The notes below the pieces were generated by a model. It saw nothing but the letters and a program-made list of their open reading frames with translations. It was not told where the DNA came from and ran no database searches. This document shows positions 12,760 through 24,913 of a DNA stretch of 64,000 bases, piece after piece. The translations under genes were made by a program, and so were the position numbers. Positions within the stretch are counted from its first letter, which is position 1. Every line of letters begins with the position of its first letter. The DNA comes from Caprella mutica (taxonomy: Eukaryota > Arthropoda > Malacostraca > Amphipoda > Caprellidae), in the NCBI GenBank assembly GCA_947561585.1, contig CANNZV010000510.1, positions 186,001-250,000 of the forward strand, read 5' to 3'.

Positions 12760-13590
12760 TCGAGCATCAAATTGTGACCCGTTGAGAATGAAGAATCATT
12801 GTAACATTTGTAACAAAGTTGTGGAGGCCGATTTTACATTTTCTTTCTCATTTTCTTTGTATAAACGATCTTTGGTGGATATTTTCAGGATTTCGACTTG
12901 CTCAAACTCTTTAATTTTTTCGTTAACATTACCATCCAAGCAGAAGTGAGCTTCCTCTGACATGATAGGTACTTCGTGAAATTAGGGTTTACTTCGTTTG
13001 TTTCGATAACCGACGAAGCAAGTTGTCTTTTTTGTCGAAATATGCTGCATACAGTTTTTGAGCAATTTGGATCTTGTGGGTTTTGACATTAAGTTTTTCT
13101 TGTGAATATTTAAAGTAAAACCATAACTAACCCCACATTTTATGCAATTCGTCTAACTTATGAATTTGGAATCATTTCATCAATACTCCTGATCGCTTCA
13201 ACTCTTTGCTCTGTCCGATCAGTCCTTCCAATGTTGCCAGTTGTTTGTAAGTTTTCGAGCACCACGTAATAACTTCTACAGAAGGAGCATAAGTGTGTTA
13301 AACCTGATCTTAAATGCTCGTTGAGCAGCAGTAACACTTTTGAAGGGAAAAACTGCTGTACTGCGATAATAAGTTGTAGCGTCGAATATCCAGCCGTGAT
13401 GTGATCCGTTTTCAATTCATTTTCCTCATCGTACATTTAAACAAAGCTGTACGTTGATATGATTGTATTTAAAGAAATCCATTTCTCTTTTTTCGATTGG
13501 TGTACAAAATATTATGATTTGTAGAAGTCATTTTGAGAGTATTGCTGTTTTAAAACTGCCCATTTTTTATTGATCAACCTGTACCAAACA
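12760..13590 (-). pseudogene. Relic of a mariner-like transposase
   Basis: Read on the minus strand, pieces in different frames follow mariner order. A helix-turn-helix-side segment ends ...RVEAIRSIDEMIPNS. Next comes a linker with KPTRSKLLKNCMQHISTKKT. Then comes the catalytic-region phrase MSEEAHFCLDGNVNEKI near 12970, which corresponds to the (S/T)DEAHF-L-G-VN motif of mariner transposases but has Glu where the first catalytic Asp normally sits. The minus-strand start near 13585 reads TACAGGTTGATCAA, and a related TIR occurs near 18030. Frameshifts and stops make it inactive. Confidence 0.55.
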
Positions 13591-14054
13591 ATGAAAAATT
13601 AAACTAGTGAGTATGATATTCAAATTTAATTTAAAATTACTTCACGACCTTCAATATTGATTAATCATCAAAATAATTTATGTATGAACGTATCGGGTTG
13701 CAGTTTCTATGAAGATTTCAAACATTTTTCTATTGAGATCTTGAAATGTTATTTACTGAATATCAAAATATAGCTATATGCCATTTGAAGGACACCCTGC
13801 AGTCATGAGTTAGATAAAATATCCATCCATTAACCTGTTTCTAACCAGGGAAAAATGCACTAGTACCTAGTGCCTCGTGAAAAATGACAGTGAAAAATAT
13901 TCCGAAAGTGATGCTGAACAAATCCGTTTAAATTAACATGAGGTATAAATTTATTTATTGTCAAGAAGACAAATACGTCCAAAAAAGTATTTTGCATATA
14001 ATTTTAAAAATTGGGCTTATCAAATTTTGTTAAACTTTTAATCAAATCAATCCA

Positions 14055-14265
14055 GACTGATCTAAAGATACCCCAAACTGATCGAAAGATGCGCTAAACT
14101 GTTCAAAAGCTGCGCTAAACTGCTCTATAAAGATACCCTAAACTGCTCGAAAGATACGTTTAACCATTCTAAAGTTACCCTAAACTACTCCAAAGATACC
14201 TTAACTATTCTAAAGATACCCTAAACTTGCTCAAAGATACCCTAAATTGCTCCAAAAAGTCTCCA
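14055..14265 (+). repeat. Degenerate ~20-bp minisatellite (AAAGATACCCTAAACTGCTC)
   Basis: About ten diverged copies of a phrase of about 20 bp centred on GATACCCTAAACT. No coding potential was seen. Confidence 0.6.
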
Positions 14266-14269
14266 AATA

Positions 14270-17200
14270 CCTGATCCAATTATGAGTCACCCCCGCTAGG
14301 TATTTCCTAGTCAGTTCCGACTGAGGCAGAGTTAGTGTTTACATTCCAGTCTGAGATGAGGTGTACTCTACGCCTCCGTTAAACCTTGCAGTCAAGAGAA
14401 CAGTCACTCGAATGATTATTGCCTAGAAAGAAAATTAACGGAGGTTTATATTTATAATTTGGTTTGTGTAAATGAAGTCAAATTTGTTTATAAAAATTTA
14501 TAAAATAGAGATTTGTGAAATGAGTATTTTAACAGTAAATTTTTTTTTGATATTCATATATATAGTAAAACAAAATGGCACACACTAAGTTTTTCAAGGT
14601 TTTTTTAATTGAAATGCCTACATAAATAAATCAAAGTGAATGACATCACAAATAGCAGGATTGATTTAATTCAATTGTTTGACAACTTTAAAATTTGAAG
14701 CTGCCTAGATTAATTACTGTATGACGAAATATTTTTCATGAAATAATTGTGAAAAATTAGCAATGTGCTAAAGTAAATATTTGAAAAAAAAAACAATAAT
14801 TGAAAAATTTACCAGAGGAAGACATTTATTTTGTTAGCGAGGTACCACTTGCAGCATTTTGACATCAATGAGACAGGTACATGTAGGGTAGAGTCCGCCT
14901 CACCGTGAAGCCAACCTGCCACTTGCACCCTCAAGCTGTATGGTTACAGCTTGAGGCTAACCCCATTACTACCTAACCCCATTACTGGGGGTTAGGTAGA
15001 GCAGTGGTCTGAACTACCAATCCAAATGTGCATCTTTTTTAAAAATTCACAATTTGCAATAGTTGCTGCAATGAAAAAATCCCAAATTAGATATATCCCA
15101 AAGAAACACAAGTTAATGGGGCCTATGTTGGCATTAGGTGTACAAATCATATTGGTACTGTGTGGTTTTTGCAAAATTGGCCAACATGGTGACAGCATGG
15201 GCTGTTATGTTGAAATCATCTCGGCCCAAGATGTTGCCAATATGTTAATCAAGTTTCAGCCATAAAATGTTGATAGGTTATTTGTATATTAATCAGTTTG
15301 GGCCAATATGACAATTCAATGGGATGGATTCGCCACATTGAACCAACCTTCTCCCAAGGTAACATTCCAAGAGAATGGAAAACCACATTATCCCCATGTA
15401 ATTTCTAGGCCACTTTTCAGTCTGCCATCTCTTTCCCATCTAACCATCTAGTGCCCATGTTGGCACAATGTGTCATAGTTGCTTGGGATAAGACAATAAA
15501 ATTTTATTGAAATAATAATATGCAATGATTTTTTGCTCATAGTTATGATTAAATTTGCGGTTTTGGTCATTTTGTTTCGCATGCAGTATTATAGTAATGA
15601 TAATGTTATAATATAATATTTTTGTAATATTGATAATGCAAATGACTGTTTTTCCTTGACATCATATTTCCATTTAAGTATATTGAAATTAATTTATACC
15701 AAAGATAGTACTTAAGGTAACCGTGTTTCAATGATGTCAAAAGAAATGTAAATAGTCAGTGTACCGCAGGTATATATAAACTTCAAACAATGATTTTCCA
15801 GAAAATTCTAACCTGGAAATTAATGTCAGTATAGACATATCTTAAAGAAATTAGTCCATCTTACGGTGATATCCTATACATTATGTATATAATGACTCGC
15901 ATTTCACATAATAGATGAAGAAAAGTCATACGTCATACCCAATCATTAGTAGCATCACATTTGTGTTCACACTCGAAGTGTTCAATGGTAATATTACTAA
16001 TCTAATCAAAACAAACAAAGCAACTCTAAACCGCGGAAATCAACTGACACTCAGAATTAGTACTATTGGTCACTAATTGAAAAGATACCTTCAGGTAGGA
16101 ATAGCATCATCGTATTGAATTGGTCTTTATGGTAATTATAGTTGTAATTGATAGCAACAGGTAAGTCGTGGTTAATTCACCTGGTAATGATGAACTTGAC
16201 CTGAGTTACGTAGATAATTTAGGCAGCATCAGAGGATTCATTTACATTAATAAACATATCATCGATATCTAAATAATATTGAGAAATAAATGATTTTATG
16301 AGTTAGCCTGCTATTATTAAGGTCTGGATTTCATACCCAATAACGGAATTTGTTTCTTTATATCAAAAAAGTGCCTAGCTCTGATCAGAGATTGGTACAA
16401 TTTGGCCACACTGCTATAATCGTAAATCGTAAAATCCATTGGAATGATATTGGGATTAGAAGTCGATCAAATATTCTTGTCTCATAATCCATTGAAATTT
16501 TCCTTTTGGGTAACATTCCAAAACTCACACTTAGCCAAGGAAACACTTTGTCCTCAAGCACATTTTAAGGTAAGCCCCACTATTCCCCTTGACACCTTAT
16601 TCGATGAAGATCAGAGGGGACTTTGGGCCATGTGGTCATACCACAGCTCATACCATCAGTCCAGCTGCGTTTCTGACAAAAAGAAACATGTTATGATCAC
16701 ATCTGAGTCACAACATAAGCTACCTATTTCAATTAATTAATTAAGATTCAATGATGACACTCTTTTAATTCAAATGACTAATTATTCACTTTTCCATTTT
16801 TCCAGATTTCTGTTATTTGTCTTCCATTAATTAAACTATTTTCCAATTCTATAATTTCTCTCAATTCAATGCCTATATAAGTTGGAGATGGATACAAGCA
16901 ATGGACCAAATATTAATTTATTCATTACTGCTTATTATTAATTGACATTGATTATGAATTGCAATATTAAGATGATTCGTAAATTAATTTATAAACCGAA
17001 AAATGGTTTTACCGAAAGAATTATAAACCTTAATACTAAACTAACTAAGAATCCAGCTTATAAAGTAAATGAATGACGATGGCTGATTAGACCTATTTAA
17101 TTACATAGAACCTATAACTCTCTGCTCAATTATTATCACGTTGGTTATTTACTCAACTTTTGATTGTCGTCCGATGAATGTGTGATTAATACCCCCGTGT

Positions 17201-17460
17201 GGCTTTAATATTACGTGATCTATAATTTGTCACTGATAATTCACTTCACCAATAAAGTTATTAGATGAAAGAAAGGAACATGGGAAAGGACGTCCAATTG
17301 TCCCGAGAGCCAAGGGTATTAATGAGGGTAGAGGGAAAGTCGTCACCCGCACAGGGCGTTAGGACTCGTACCTCACAGGGGGTGTAGGGATGGGTTGCGT
17401 GCCTTTTGCACTGCCTACCACACTAGCTGTACAGTCTGCTACAATAGTACATTACCTATG
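14270..17460. other. Gene-poor stretch, no supported gene
   Basis: Short open frames (for example 15026-15265 and 16444-16740, plus strand) show no domain, no matching splice signals and no partner exons. A perfect 12-bp hairpin lies at 14969-14999. The 17280-17430 segment is more GC-rich than its surroundings, without an obvious feature. Confidence 0.5.
14969..14999. repeat. Perfect 12-bp hairpin, 7-bp loop
   Basis: CTACCTAACCCC (14969-14980) pairs with GGGGTTAGGTAG (14988-14999) around ATTACTG. No T-run follows. Function unknown. Confidence 0.6.
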
Positions 17461-17471
17461 TACCACACATA

Positions 17472-18040
17472 CTATATAATATAAGCTTTGTAAGTTGTAT
17501 CATAACAAACAGTTCGACTGCGATCTGGAAGTTCTGAGACATGTCGTTCATAAATTCTATCATTTTGGGAATTTAAAATGGCCTCAACAGTGAATATCTT
17601 TTCGTCTGTCGATATGAAGCCTTTCTCATCGGCAGTAGAATATTTTTCAAGCATTTTTCTTCTTCTGTCGAGCCGTTTCTTCTGAAGTTCGAATAGCCTT
17701 TTTGCACGAATCAGACACTGAAATTTTGCAACATGCTTAATTGCTTATTGGCAGTTGTACCTGCCATATTGTAAGTTTTAATGGTATTATAACAACCGTT
17801 TAGCAACATGTTTGTTTCTCATTACAGCCTGCATGAGCGCTGCAATTTGTTTGATCTTTCTTACTATTTGATTCCATTCTTGCAATCTAGAATTAAATGG
17901 TAAATAAAAAAAAGAGGATTATAGTATAATGTTCTGTTTATTATAAATGTTTACAAGCTATAAACGAGTTGACTATAGATCACTAATGTAATTGGCAAAT
18001 CTTAGTGGTTGATCACCCTGTACAATGTAAATACATGGGG
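17472..18040 (-). pseudogene. Relic of an IS630/Tc1/mariner-type transposase
   Basis: On the minus strand a single frame through 17472-17760 reads ...KFQCLIRAKRLFELQKKRL and then TDEKIFTVEAILNSQNDRI. The TDEKIFTVE-x-NxQNDR phrase is characteristic of a large invertebrate clade of Tc1/mariner-like transposases; the Asp of TDEK is the first catalytic residue. The frame ends soon after, and the second and third catalytic parts are not visible, so it is truncated. A terminal-repeat-like GGTTGATCACCCTGTAC lies at about 18018-18035, the expected side for the 5' end. Confidence 0.55.
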
Positions 18041-18049
18041 TAATACAGA

Positions 18050-19220
18050 TTCTACATGTGAAAAAAAAACTTATTTTCGTTTTTATTCTTTTATATTTTT
18101 ATTCTTTATATTCTTCTAAATCCCATTTAATATGGAAAAAATCTTATAATGTTTTAAAAGATTGGGCAAAATGATGTTCGTTTTTGGAAGCATCATCCGA
18201 AATTTATTAAAAATCGGCTACCAAACCCTATAACTCATGACAGTAATTTCCAAATGGTGCCTAGTTAAATAAAAAAAAAATATTCAAGAGTAATTTGTAG
18301 AACATCAAATATATCATCGATATGAAGCAAAAATAATGTTCAATTTCTTCTCACCGGTAGTATATAAACATTATGCATATAGTTACATATAATTAAACCT
18401 TTGTTTCCTTGCTAGGCAATAATTCTCAAGAGAACTTTATGGCAATCGCGGAAACATTCTGACGAAAATCCTGTAGGCAATTGAAGCTGAACAGCAAAAT
18501 CTAATTAATTCTCACAGAAAAGAAGATAGCGCCACCGGAAGTCATGCAACGTTCTACGTTCTGATGTCACACATTGTCGTCACAACGGAAAAATAAATAG
18601 TCACATACTTTATATTTCATTACATAATTTAATTATAAGATTCCTCTGTGAAATCGATAACATGTTTGCACTGAATTTTAATAATGAATAATTGTTGGGA
18701 TATAGGTACATAATTTCGTATGATGATAAAAAATAATAAAAGAATAAAAGAACAAAGTAAAATCGAATGGGAGAACTCCTCCATAGATGGACTCCACGAC
18801 AATGAATTTAGAATCTTGAGTTAGAAAACTACCCCGTATAGTGAACAAGTTTTCTTTAGTCTGCCATGAACAGCATAAGTTTTAGAAAACTAATTGCCAT
18901 TTTATCGCAGACTACAGAAAATTTGTTCCCTATATGGTTTAATTCTCTTACTGAGGACTCTATACATTTACTATAGAGAAGTTCCACTGTATATCAAAAA
19001 TAACTAAAAATTTGAGTTCAGAGTTCACAAAACTCAATCAGTGTATTTCCCGCCAATTACAACTGCATATAATACTCTAATAAATTAAAACCCTGTAATC
19101 AGTACCTAACTTATTATATTTCAAATTACTATTTTCATAGAACTAATTTCAACCCCGCAGTAAATCATAACGTACAGGATACACCAAATCTTCAGGTTGG
19201 TTTTATGACAAGGAGGTCAA
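18050..19220. other. AT-rich stretch with degraded element at about 18770-19000
   Basis: No gene is seen. The text at about 18770-19000 (opening GGGAGAACTCCTCCATAGA and ending in TATAGAGAAGTTCCACTGTA) resembles the element at 19482-19679, with related terminal words, and is probably an older relative. Confidence 0.4.
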
Positions 19221-19228
19221 GGGTGATA

Positions 19229-19265
19229 GTGACGTCACGCCAATCGGAGCCTGTGATTGGTCAGG
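19229..19265. promoter_or_regulatory. CRE plus two CCAAT boxes
   Basis: GTGACGTCACGCCAATCGG is followed within about 20 bp by TGATTGGTCAG, so one TGACGTCA site sits beside CCAAT boxes in both orientations. This resembles the arrangement at 4015-4120. No start codon or exon was found nearby. Confidence 0.3.
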
Positions 19266-19481
19266 GAAATTTACATTGTTAGCAGGTTCCTTGTGCTACT
19301 GTATTCTGTTCAGGGAAATTGACATATTTCCTTTTCATAGTAAATATTGAGGTCATATTAATCAGTTTGTAACTGTTCTATATTTGGAACTTAAATTATT
19401 CGTGTGGATATAATTAGTCATAAAAAGATATTTCTCACTTAAAGTAATATATTAAAAAAATAATTACACTAGATTTGAGAT

Positions 19482-19679
19482 CTCCTCTATAATGAACTAC
19501 CACTATTTCACTGTATAGAGCTTACTTCATTATAAGAGTTGATAGATGCATAGAAAACTGATGGCCATTTTATGGAAGACTATACCAAATAATATGTTCA
19601 TTACAAAGGGTATATACTTAATTACTCAAAACTCTAATAATCAGGACACTTCACTATACAGGACTTCATTATAGAGGAG
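19482..19679. mobile_element. Small terminal-inverted-repeat element
   Basis: CTCCTCTATAATGAA (19482-19496) and its exact reverse complement at 19665-19679 bound about 198 bp of non-coding DNA. TCTATAATGAAC-like ends resemble pogo/Tigger-type non-autonomous elements, but no transposase or clear target duplication is present. Confidence 0.5.
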
Positions 19680-20483
19680 TTGTATCTGTATATCAAAAAT
19701 GCTAATTTCATAACTATAATAAAAATGATTTCAGTTAAATAAATCGTTGGTAAGACAAAATGAATAAAAACATTTTATAGTTTTTTGGTTTTACCCTATA
19801 ATAATTACTAGTCTGTACGCGACACGTTAATAATTATTAATTCATTTGCTGTGCGCATATGGGCAATATATTGTCTACCAATAGTTTAAAAGGAACAAAA
19901 AAAATATGATTGCCTAGACTAATCATTTTTATATTTTGAGAAAAAATGTTTTCTCGAAAAAGTATTAAATAATAAAATCTATAAATTAATCCTCTGAACT
20001 TCTAACAGGTAAGATAATCATTATAAAAAGAATTCCCAGGTACTCATGAAGAACATTTTGGACAAATCAGACCTAAAAATAAAACTATCAAATATTTAAC
20101 CAAGTCTTGAAAAGATATATATTAAATGTTATATTATAACATTGGAAATTATATATATATTGAATCCCTTAACTTGGAAAATAGTGAATAAACATATATA
20201 ACATCATTAATATAATATTTAATATTGAGAATTATGTGTAGCAGACGAATAAAAAGATAAAGCAATTCATTTTTATGCTCTATCATACATAATTTAATAT
20301 TAGCCTTAAAGTGCGAGTATAATAATTAATGAAGTAACTAAACTTCTCAAAATTCCTATTAAATTATTAAATATAGTTTTAATACTAAATAAAAAATTAT
20401 TCCTCTAGGGTGAAAATAGAACTTGTTAGTAAATAGTTCATGAACTGGTTTCCATTTTTGGGAAATTGAGGGAAAATCGCACT

Positions 20484-20687
20484 AGGGCAAATTACGAATT
20501 ATCGGTCAGTTTCACATCTTCGGTCATATAAGAAAAAACAATATTATAATTATTATTTAATTTTAGTTGGTATCCATGATACCTGCAAGTATCATGGATA
20601 CCAACTGAAATTAAATAATAATTATAATATAGTTTTTTCTTATATGACCGAAGATGTGAAACTGACCGATAATTCGTAATTTACCCT
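20484..20687. mobile_element. 204-bp near-perfect hairpin element (AGGGYAAATTACGAATTATC ends)
   Basis: The whole element is two arms of about 100 bp that are reverse complements with only a few mismatches and almost no loop (centre near 20583). Each arm starts AGGG(C/T)AAATTACGAATTA and contains the phrase ATCGGTCAGTTTCA. A shorter relative lies in a VPS11 intron (28703-28850) and another at 11953-12064. If transcribed, it would fold into a long double-stranded RNA. Flanking ACT trinucleotides may be a 3-bp target duplication, but the match is too short to rely on. Confidence 0.75.
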
Positions 20688-20689
20688 AC

Positions 20690-21750
20690 TCGGACAATTG
20701 CAGTTTTCAAAGGACAGTGGGTGATATCATAGGACATGAATCAATTTGACCGTTAGACATTTCTGATTGACATGTCATGACCTGTGTTAACACCCACTAT
20801 CCGAGAACTGTGAGCATGAATGAGTGTCCAAGAGCTGCGACGTTCATCTATATTCGAGTTTTAAAAAAATAGGATTTTTATTACAATTATAAGAAAAAAT
20901 ATTTTGCGAAAGTACTTTCATCACAATATGATTCAATGATTTTTTTGAACAAAATGTCCGATTAAATTCAACTTTTTTATTCCGTAAAAAGAAGCAGTCG
21001 ATAATGATAGTTAAAAAAATGTGGTTAGTATTATCATCATCTGTAAGAAATAAATATTTTGCGGAAAAAACATCACAAGGTTTTTTTTACAAAAATTACG
21101 GATTAAATTCAGTTTTTTTTTTCTAATATGAAAACACAATTAGTCATTAAATAATGCAAACGAAAGGATATGAATTGCATGAGATTTTAAATTTATATCC
21201 TGTTATAAATAGATAAAAAATCTTACAATAAAATAATAAATTATCTAAATACACAGTAAACACTATCAATAATAATTGATGTGTCATTTTTCTAACGTCA
21301 TCTTGTAATTTTTTTTCGTCACATAGTGTACTAATCCGTTAAAAAATAATGTGATTTAATTGTATGCATTAAAATTATTAATATACTTAGTTATTAATTA
21401 ATACTGGCATTATAATCTAGTATTTAACTATGTATTAAATTCGTATCAATTGAATAGGTTTTAAAATTTATTTTTCTACTCGGACAATATTTTTCCGAAC
21501 ATTTCAATGAGGGATATTATTTTAATAAAAAAATAATTAATAAGAAACTTTATTAAAGAAAACATTATTTTGATTTAATAAAATGTTAGATTAATGAAAT
21601 ACTATTTTATCCTATACTTCCTAATATCGATTAAAATAAGTGAGTGAATGATATGTATGAAAATAGAAAAATAAATGTAGCGAAAAGTAAATAAATGGAG
21701 TATCTCTACGTGCTACATAACTAAGCCATTTTAATTTATAAAGAATGTGT
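20690..21750. other. AT-rich stretch, nothing recognised
   Basis: No coding pattern, repeat array or RNA gene could be supported here. Confidence 0.5.
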
Positions 21751-21755
21751 ATGGG

Positions 21756-21943
21756 CCGCTTCACACTTGCGCTTTTCAACACCGCGGAGAAAAGCTCTTC
21801 ATAAAATGTGTTCAGACTTACGTTTTTAAACGCTGAAGGAAAAATTGAATGTGATTTTTCTTTCAGCGGTAAAAAACGAAAGTGTGAACAAATATTAATA
21901 AGAGCCTTTTTCCCGCGGTGTTAAAAACGCAAATGTGAAGCGG
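21756..21943. mobile_element. 188-bp terminal-inverted-repeat element (CCGCTTCACA ends)
   Basis: The left end reads CCGCTTCACACTTGCGC and runs on to CAACACCGCGG. The right end is its near reverse complement, ending GTGAAGCGG, which gives arms of about 33 bp with a few mismatches. Internal AAACGCTG/CAGCGG words are also inverted. Non-autonomous; superfamily not assigned. Confidence 0.6.
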
Positions 21944-22100
21944 TTCTTATAACAAATAAATGAAACACTCAAAATATCTATAGTCTATACTAATAATCAT
22001 CGTCGTGTGTTTATTTATTAGGTGACCACTTTTCCTCGACGGGTATCTAACGTGAAGAATGTAACTATGATAGTGATACGGACGGGAATATATTCGGATC

Positions 22101-23294
22101 TCCTGTATATAAGACACCCCAAGATTTCCCTCCTGCAGATAAGGCACTCCAAGAATTCCCTCCTGTAGATAAGACACCCCAAGATTTCCCTCCTGCAGAT
22201 AAGGCACTCCAAGAATTCCCTCCTGTAGATAAGGCACCCCAAGATTTCCCTCCTGTAGATAAGGCACTCCAAGATTTCCCTCCTGTAGATAAGGCACTCC
22301 AAGAATTCCCTCCTGTAGATAGGGCACCCCAAGATTTCCCTCCTGTACATAAGGCACTCCAAGAATTCCCTCCTGTAGATAGGGCACCCCAAGATTTCCC
22401 TCCTGTACATAAGGCACTCCAAGATTTCCCTCCTGTAGATAAGACACCCCAAGATTTCCCTCCTGCAGATAAGGCACTCCAAGAATTCCCTCCTGTAGAT
22501 AGGGCACCCCAAGATTTCCCTCCTGTAGATAAGGCACTCTAAGATTTCCCTCCTGTAGATAAGGCACTCCAAGATTTCCCTCCTGTAGATAAGGCACTCC
22601 AAGAATTCCCTCCTGTAGATAGGGCACCCCAAGATTTCCCTCCTGTAGATAAGGCACTCTAAGATTTCCCTCCTGTAGATAAGGCACTCCAAGAATTCCC
22701 TCCTGTAGATAGGGCACCCCAAGATTTCCCTCCTGTAGATAAGGCACTCTAAGATTTCCCTCCTGTAGATAAGGCACTCCAAGATTTCCCTCCTGTAGAT
22801 AGGGCACTCTAAGATTTCCCTCCTGTAGATAGGGCACCCCAAGATTTCCCTCCTGTAGATAAGGCACTCCAAGATTTCCCTCCTGTAGATAAGGCACTCT
22901 AAGATTTCCCTCCTGTAGATAAGGCACTCCAAGATTTCCCTCCTGTAGATAGGGCACCCCAAGATTTCCCTCCTGTAGATAAGGCACTCTAAGATTTCCC
23001 TCCTGTAGATAAGGCACTCCAAGATTTCCCTCCTGTAGATAGGGCACCCCAAGATTTCCCTCCTGTAGATAAGGCACTCCAAGATTTCCCTCCTGTAGAT
23101 AAGGCACTCTAAGATTTCCCTCCTGTAGATAAGGCACTCCAAGATTTCCCTCCTGTAGATAGGGCACCCCAAGATTTCCCTCCTGTAGATAAGGCACTCT
23201 AAGATTTCCCTCCTGTAGATAAGGCACTCCAAGATTTCCCTCCTGTAGATAGGGCACCCCAAGATTTCCCTCCTGTAGATAAGGCACTCTAAGA
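22101..23294 (+). repeat. 30-bp tandem array, about 40 copies
   Basis: The unit is 30 bp, containing AAGATTTCCCTCCTGTAGAT followed by AAGGCACTCC. Variants at a few positions (AAGG/AGGG, CTCC/CCCC/CTCT, TTTCC/ATTCC, TGTAG/TGCAG/TGTAC) occur in semi-regular order, which suggests that blocks of two or more units were copied together. Because 30 is divisible by 3, more than one frame on the minus strand stays open throughout, giving apparent proteins of over 400 residues (repeats of PYLQEGNLGV or CLIYRREILE). I treat these as non-genes. Confidence 0.9.
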
Positions 23295-23975
23295 CAAGGT
23301 TCATAGACTATAACAGGTTAAACGAATAGAAATAGTACGAAATGTTACTTAGAGCTGAGTCTACAAATTCTTTATATGAAAACTTTTTCTTAGATTAAAA
23401 CCTATGAAACCAATGTTACAAATAATTGACATTTTACATTGTTTATTTCTTATTTTATTATTGCACTATTAGGTTTGTTCTTATTTTAGGCGTTTAGCTA
23501 CAGTAATTAATGCGGTAGAAAATGTTGACCAGTGCCCATTAATCAACGGACAATGTCGTGAATAGCAGTTAGCTTTTTGTTCTTTTAACAGTGGTAATAA
23601 CCATGTCTTTGAAATATTTTTTATACCATTCGATAGATTATTAAACTTTAAAGAATTCTAGTTTGACTCACGCACTAGTTTAATCTACCGTTTGAGAGAT
23701 ATTCAAGAAGAAAGACAGAAATTGTTCCTTCGTTTGCTAATTGTCGTAGTGAATAGCAGTTAGTTTTTGTTGGTTTTGCAGTGACAATAACCATTTCATT
23801 AAAATATTTTTTATACCATTCGATAGATTATTAAATTCTAAAGAATTCTATTCTGACTCACGCACAAGTTTAATCTACCGTTTAAGAGATATTCAAGAAG
23901 GAAGACAGAAAATGTTGTCTTCTCAATGGCAATTTTTTCCCCATTCGTTTAACCTGTTATAGTCTATGAACCTTG
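23295..23975. mobile_element. 681-bp DNA transposon inserted in the 30-bp array (8-bp target duplication)
   Basis: Perfect 33-bp terminal inverted repeats lie at 23295-23327 (CAAGGTTCATAGACTATAAC...) and 23943-23975. Both sides are flanked by CTCTAAGA (23287-23294 and 23976-23983), a piece of the array unit, so this is an 8-bp target-site duplication. No transposase is encoded. Inside is a tandem duplication of about 190 bp (about 23554-23740 and 23745-23915, both containing ATTTTTTATACCATTCGATA). An 8-bp duplication is usual for hAT and P elements; the ends do not settle which. Confidence 0.85.
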
Positions 23976-24289
23976 CTCTAAGATTTCCCTCCTGTAGATA
24001 AGGCACTCCAAGATTTCCCTCCAGTAGATAGGGCACTCCAAGATTTCCCTCCAGTAGATAGGGCACTCCAAGATTTCCCTCCTGTAGATAGGGCACTCCA
24101 AGATTTCCCTCCTGTAGATAGGGCACTCCAAGATTTCCCTCCTGTAGATAGGACACTCCAAGATTTCCCTCCTGTAGATAAGGCACTCCAAGATTTCCCT
24201 CCTGTAGATAGGGCACTCCAAGATTTCCCTCCTGTAGATAGGGCACTCCAATATTTCCCTCCTTTAGATAAGGCACCCCGAAGTGGACT
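23976..24289 (+). repeat. Right part of the split 30-bp array, about 10 copies
   Basis: Same unit and orientation as 22101-23294. It was one array before the 681-bp element landed in it. It ends with a diverged unit that is part of a hairpin (24265-24306). Confidence 0.9.
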
Positions 24290-24306
24290 GTGGGGTGCCT
24301 TATCTA
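24265..24306. repeat. 15-bp perfect hairpin at the array edge
   Basis: TAGATAAGGCACCCC (24265-24279) pairs with GGGGTGCCTTATCTA (24292-24306), loop of 12 bp. The left arm is the last array unit and the right arm is an inverted fragment of the same unit. Confidence 0.7.
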
Positions 24307-24309
24307 TAC

Positions 24310-24900
24310 ACGAGATTCACATTTTCCAATGAATTTAATTAATCTATAAGTATTTTAATTATAAACTGTTGTATTAGATTATGCAGAAAAATATATTTTA
24401 ATTGAATTCACTAAAGTAACCTAACAATGGGAAGTGAATTATCTGCAGACCCGTTATTTTTAACGGACATATACACTAGTATATTTATAAATCATTGCAC
24501 AATGGCTATTATTAGGTATTGGAGGAAGGACTTTTATTGAGACTAAGGCCAAACGTAGCTCAAAGATATAATTTTACTCTCAAATATAATATTCTACTGC
24601 AAAATAAAGGGATCTAGAGAGAAAGTCAAATTTTCCCATCCTTGAAACACAGCTCTGTTTTCCTTCCGAGTGAGAGGCACACCACAGGAAATTAACACCT
24701 ACTCTATTGAGGTAGAACTACATCCTAAAACTTTAGGATGGTTCTCAGGGTTAATGAAAATAACACTGAGAATGAAAACTTGAAGTAGATTTACTTGGAG
24801 TATTGAGAGTAATCGGGAAAAAATTAAAATTGATAGTTTCATTTTAAATATTGCTTACGCATTGAATTAATAAATGAGGTTCATCATATGTCTATATTGG
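24310..24900. other. Intergenic, nothing recognised
   Basis: No gene, RNA or repeat could be supported in this stretch. Confidence 0.4.
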
Positions 24901-24913
24901 GTCTAGGTAATAT

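Noticed and set aside
16444..16740. 98-codon plus-strand frame
   Set aside because: No recognisable domain, no splice partner, and length within chance for this region.
22101..24289. CRISPR-like or protein-coding array (30-bp repeats, frames of 446, 428 and 117 codons)
   Set aside because: Units abut without unique spacers, which excludes CRISPR. The long frames exist only because the unit length is divisible by three, and they overlap in more than one frame.
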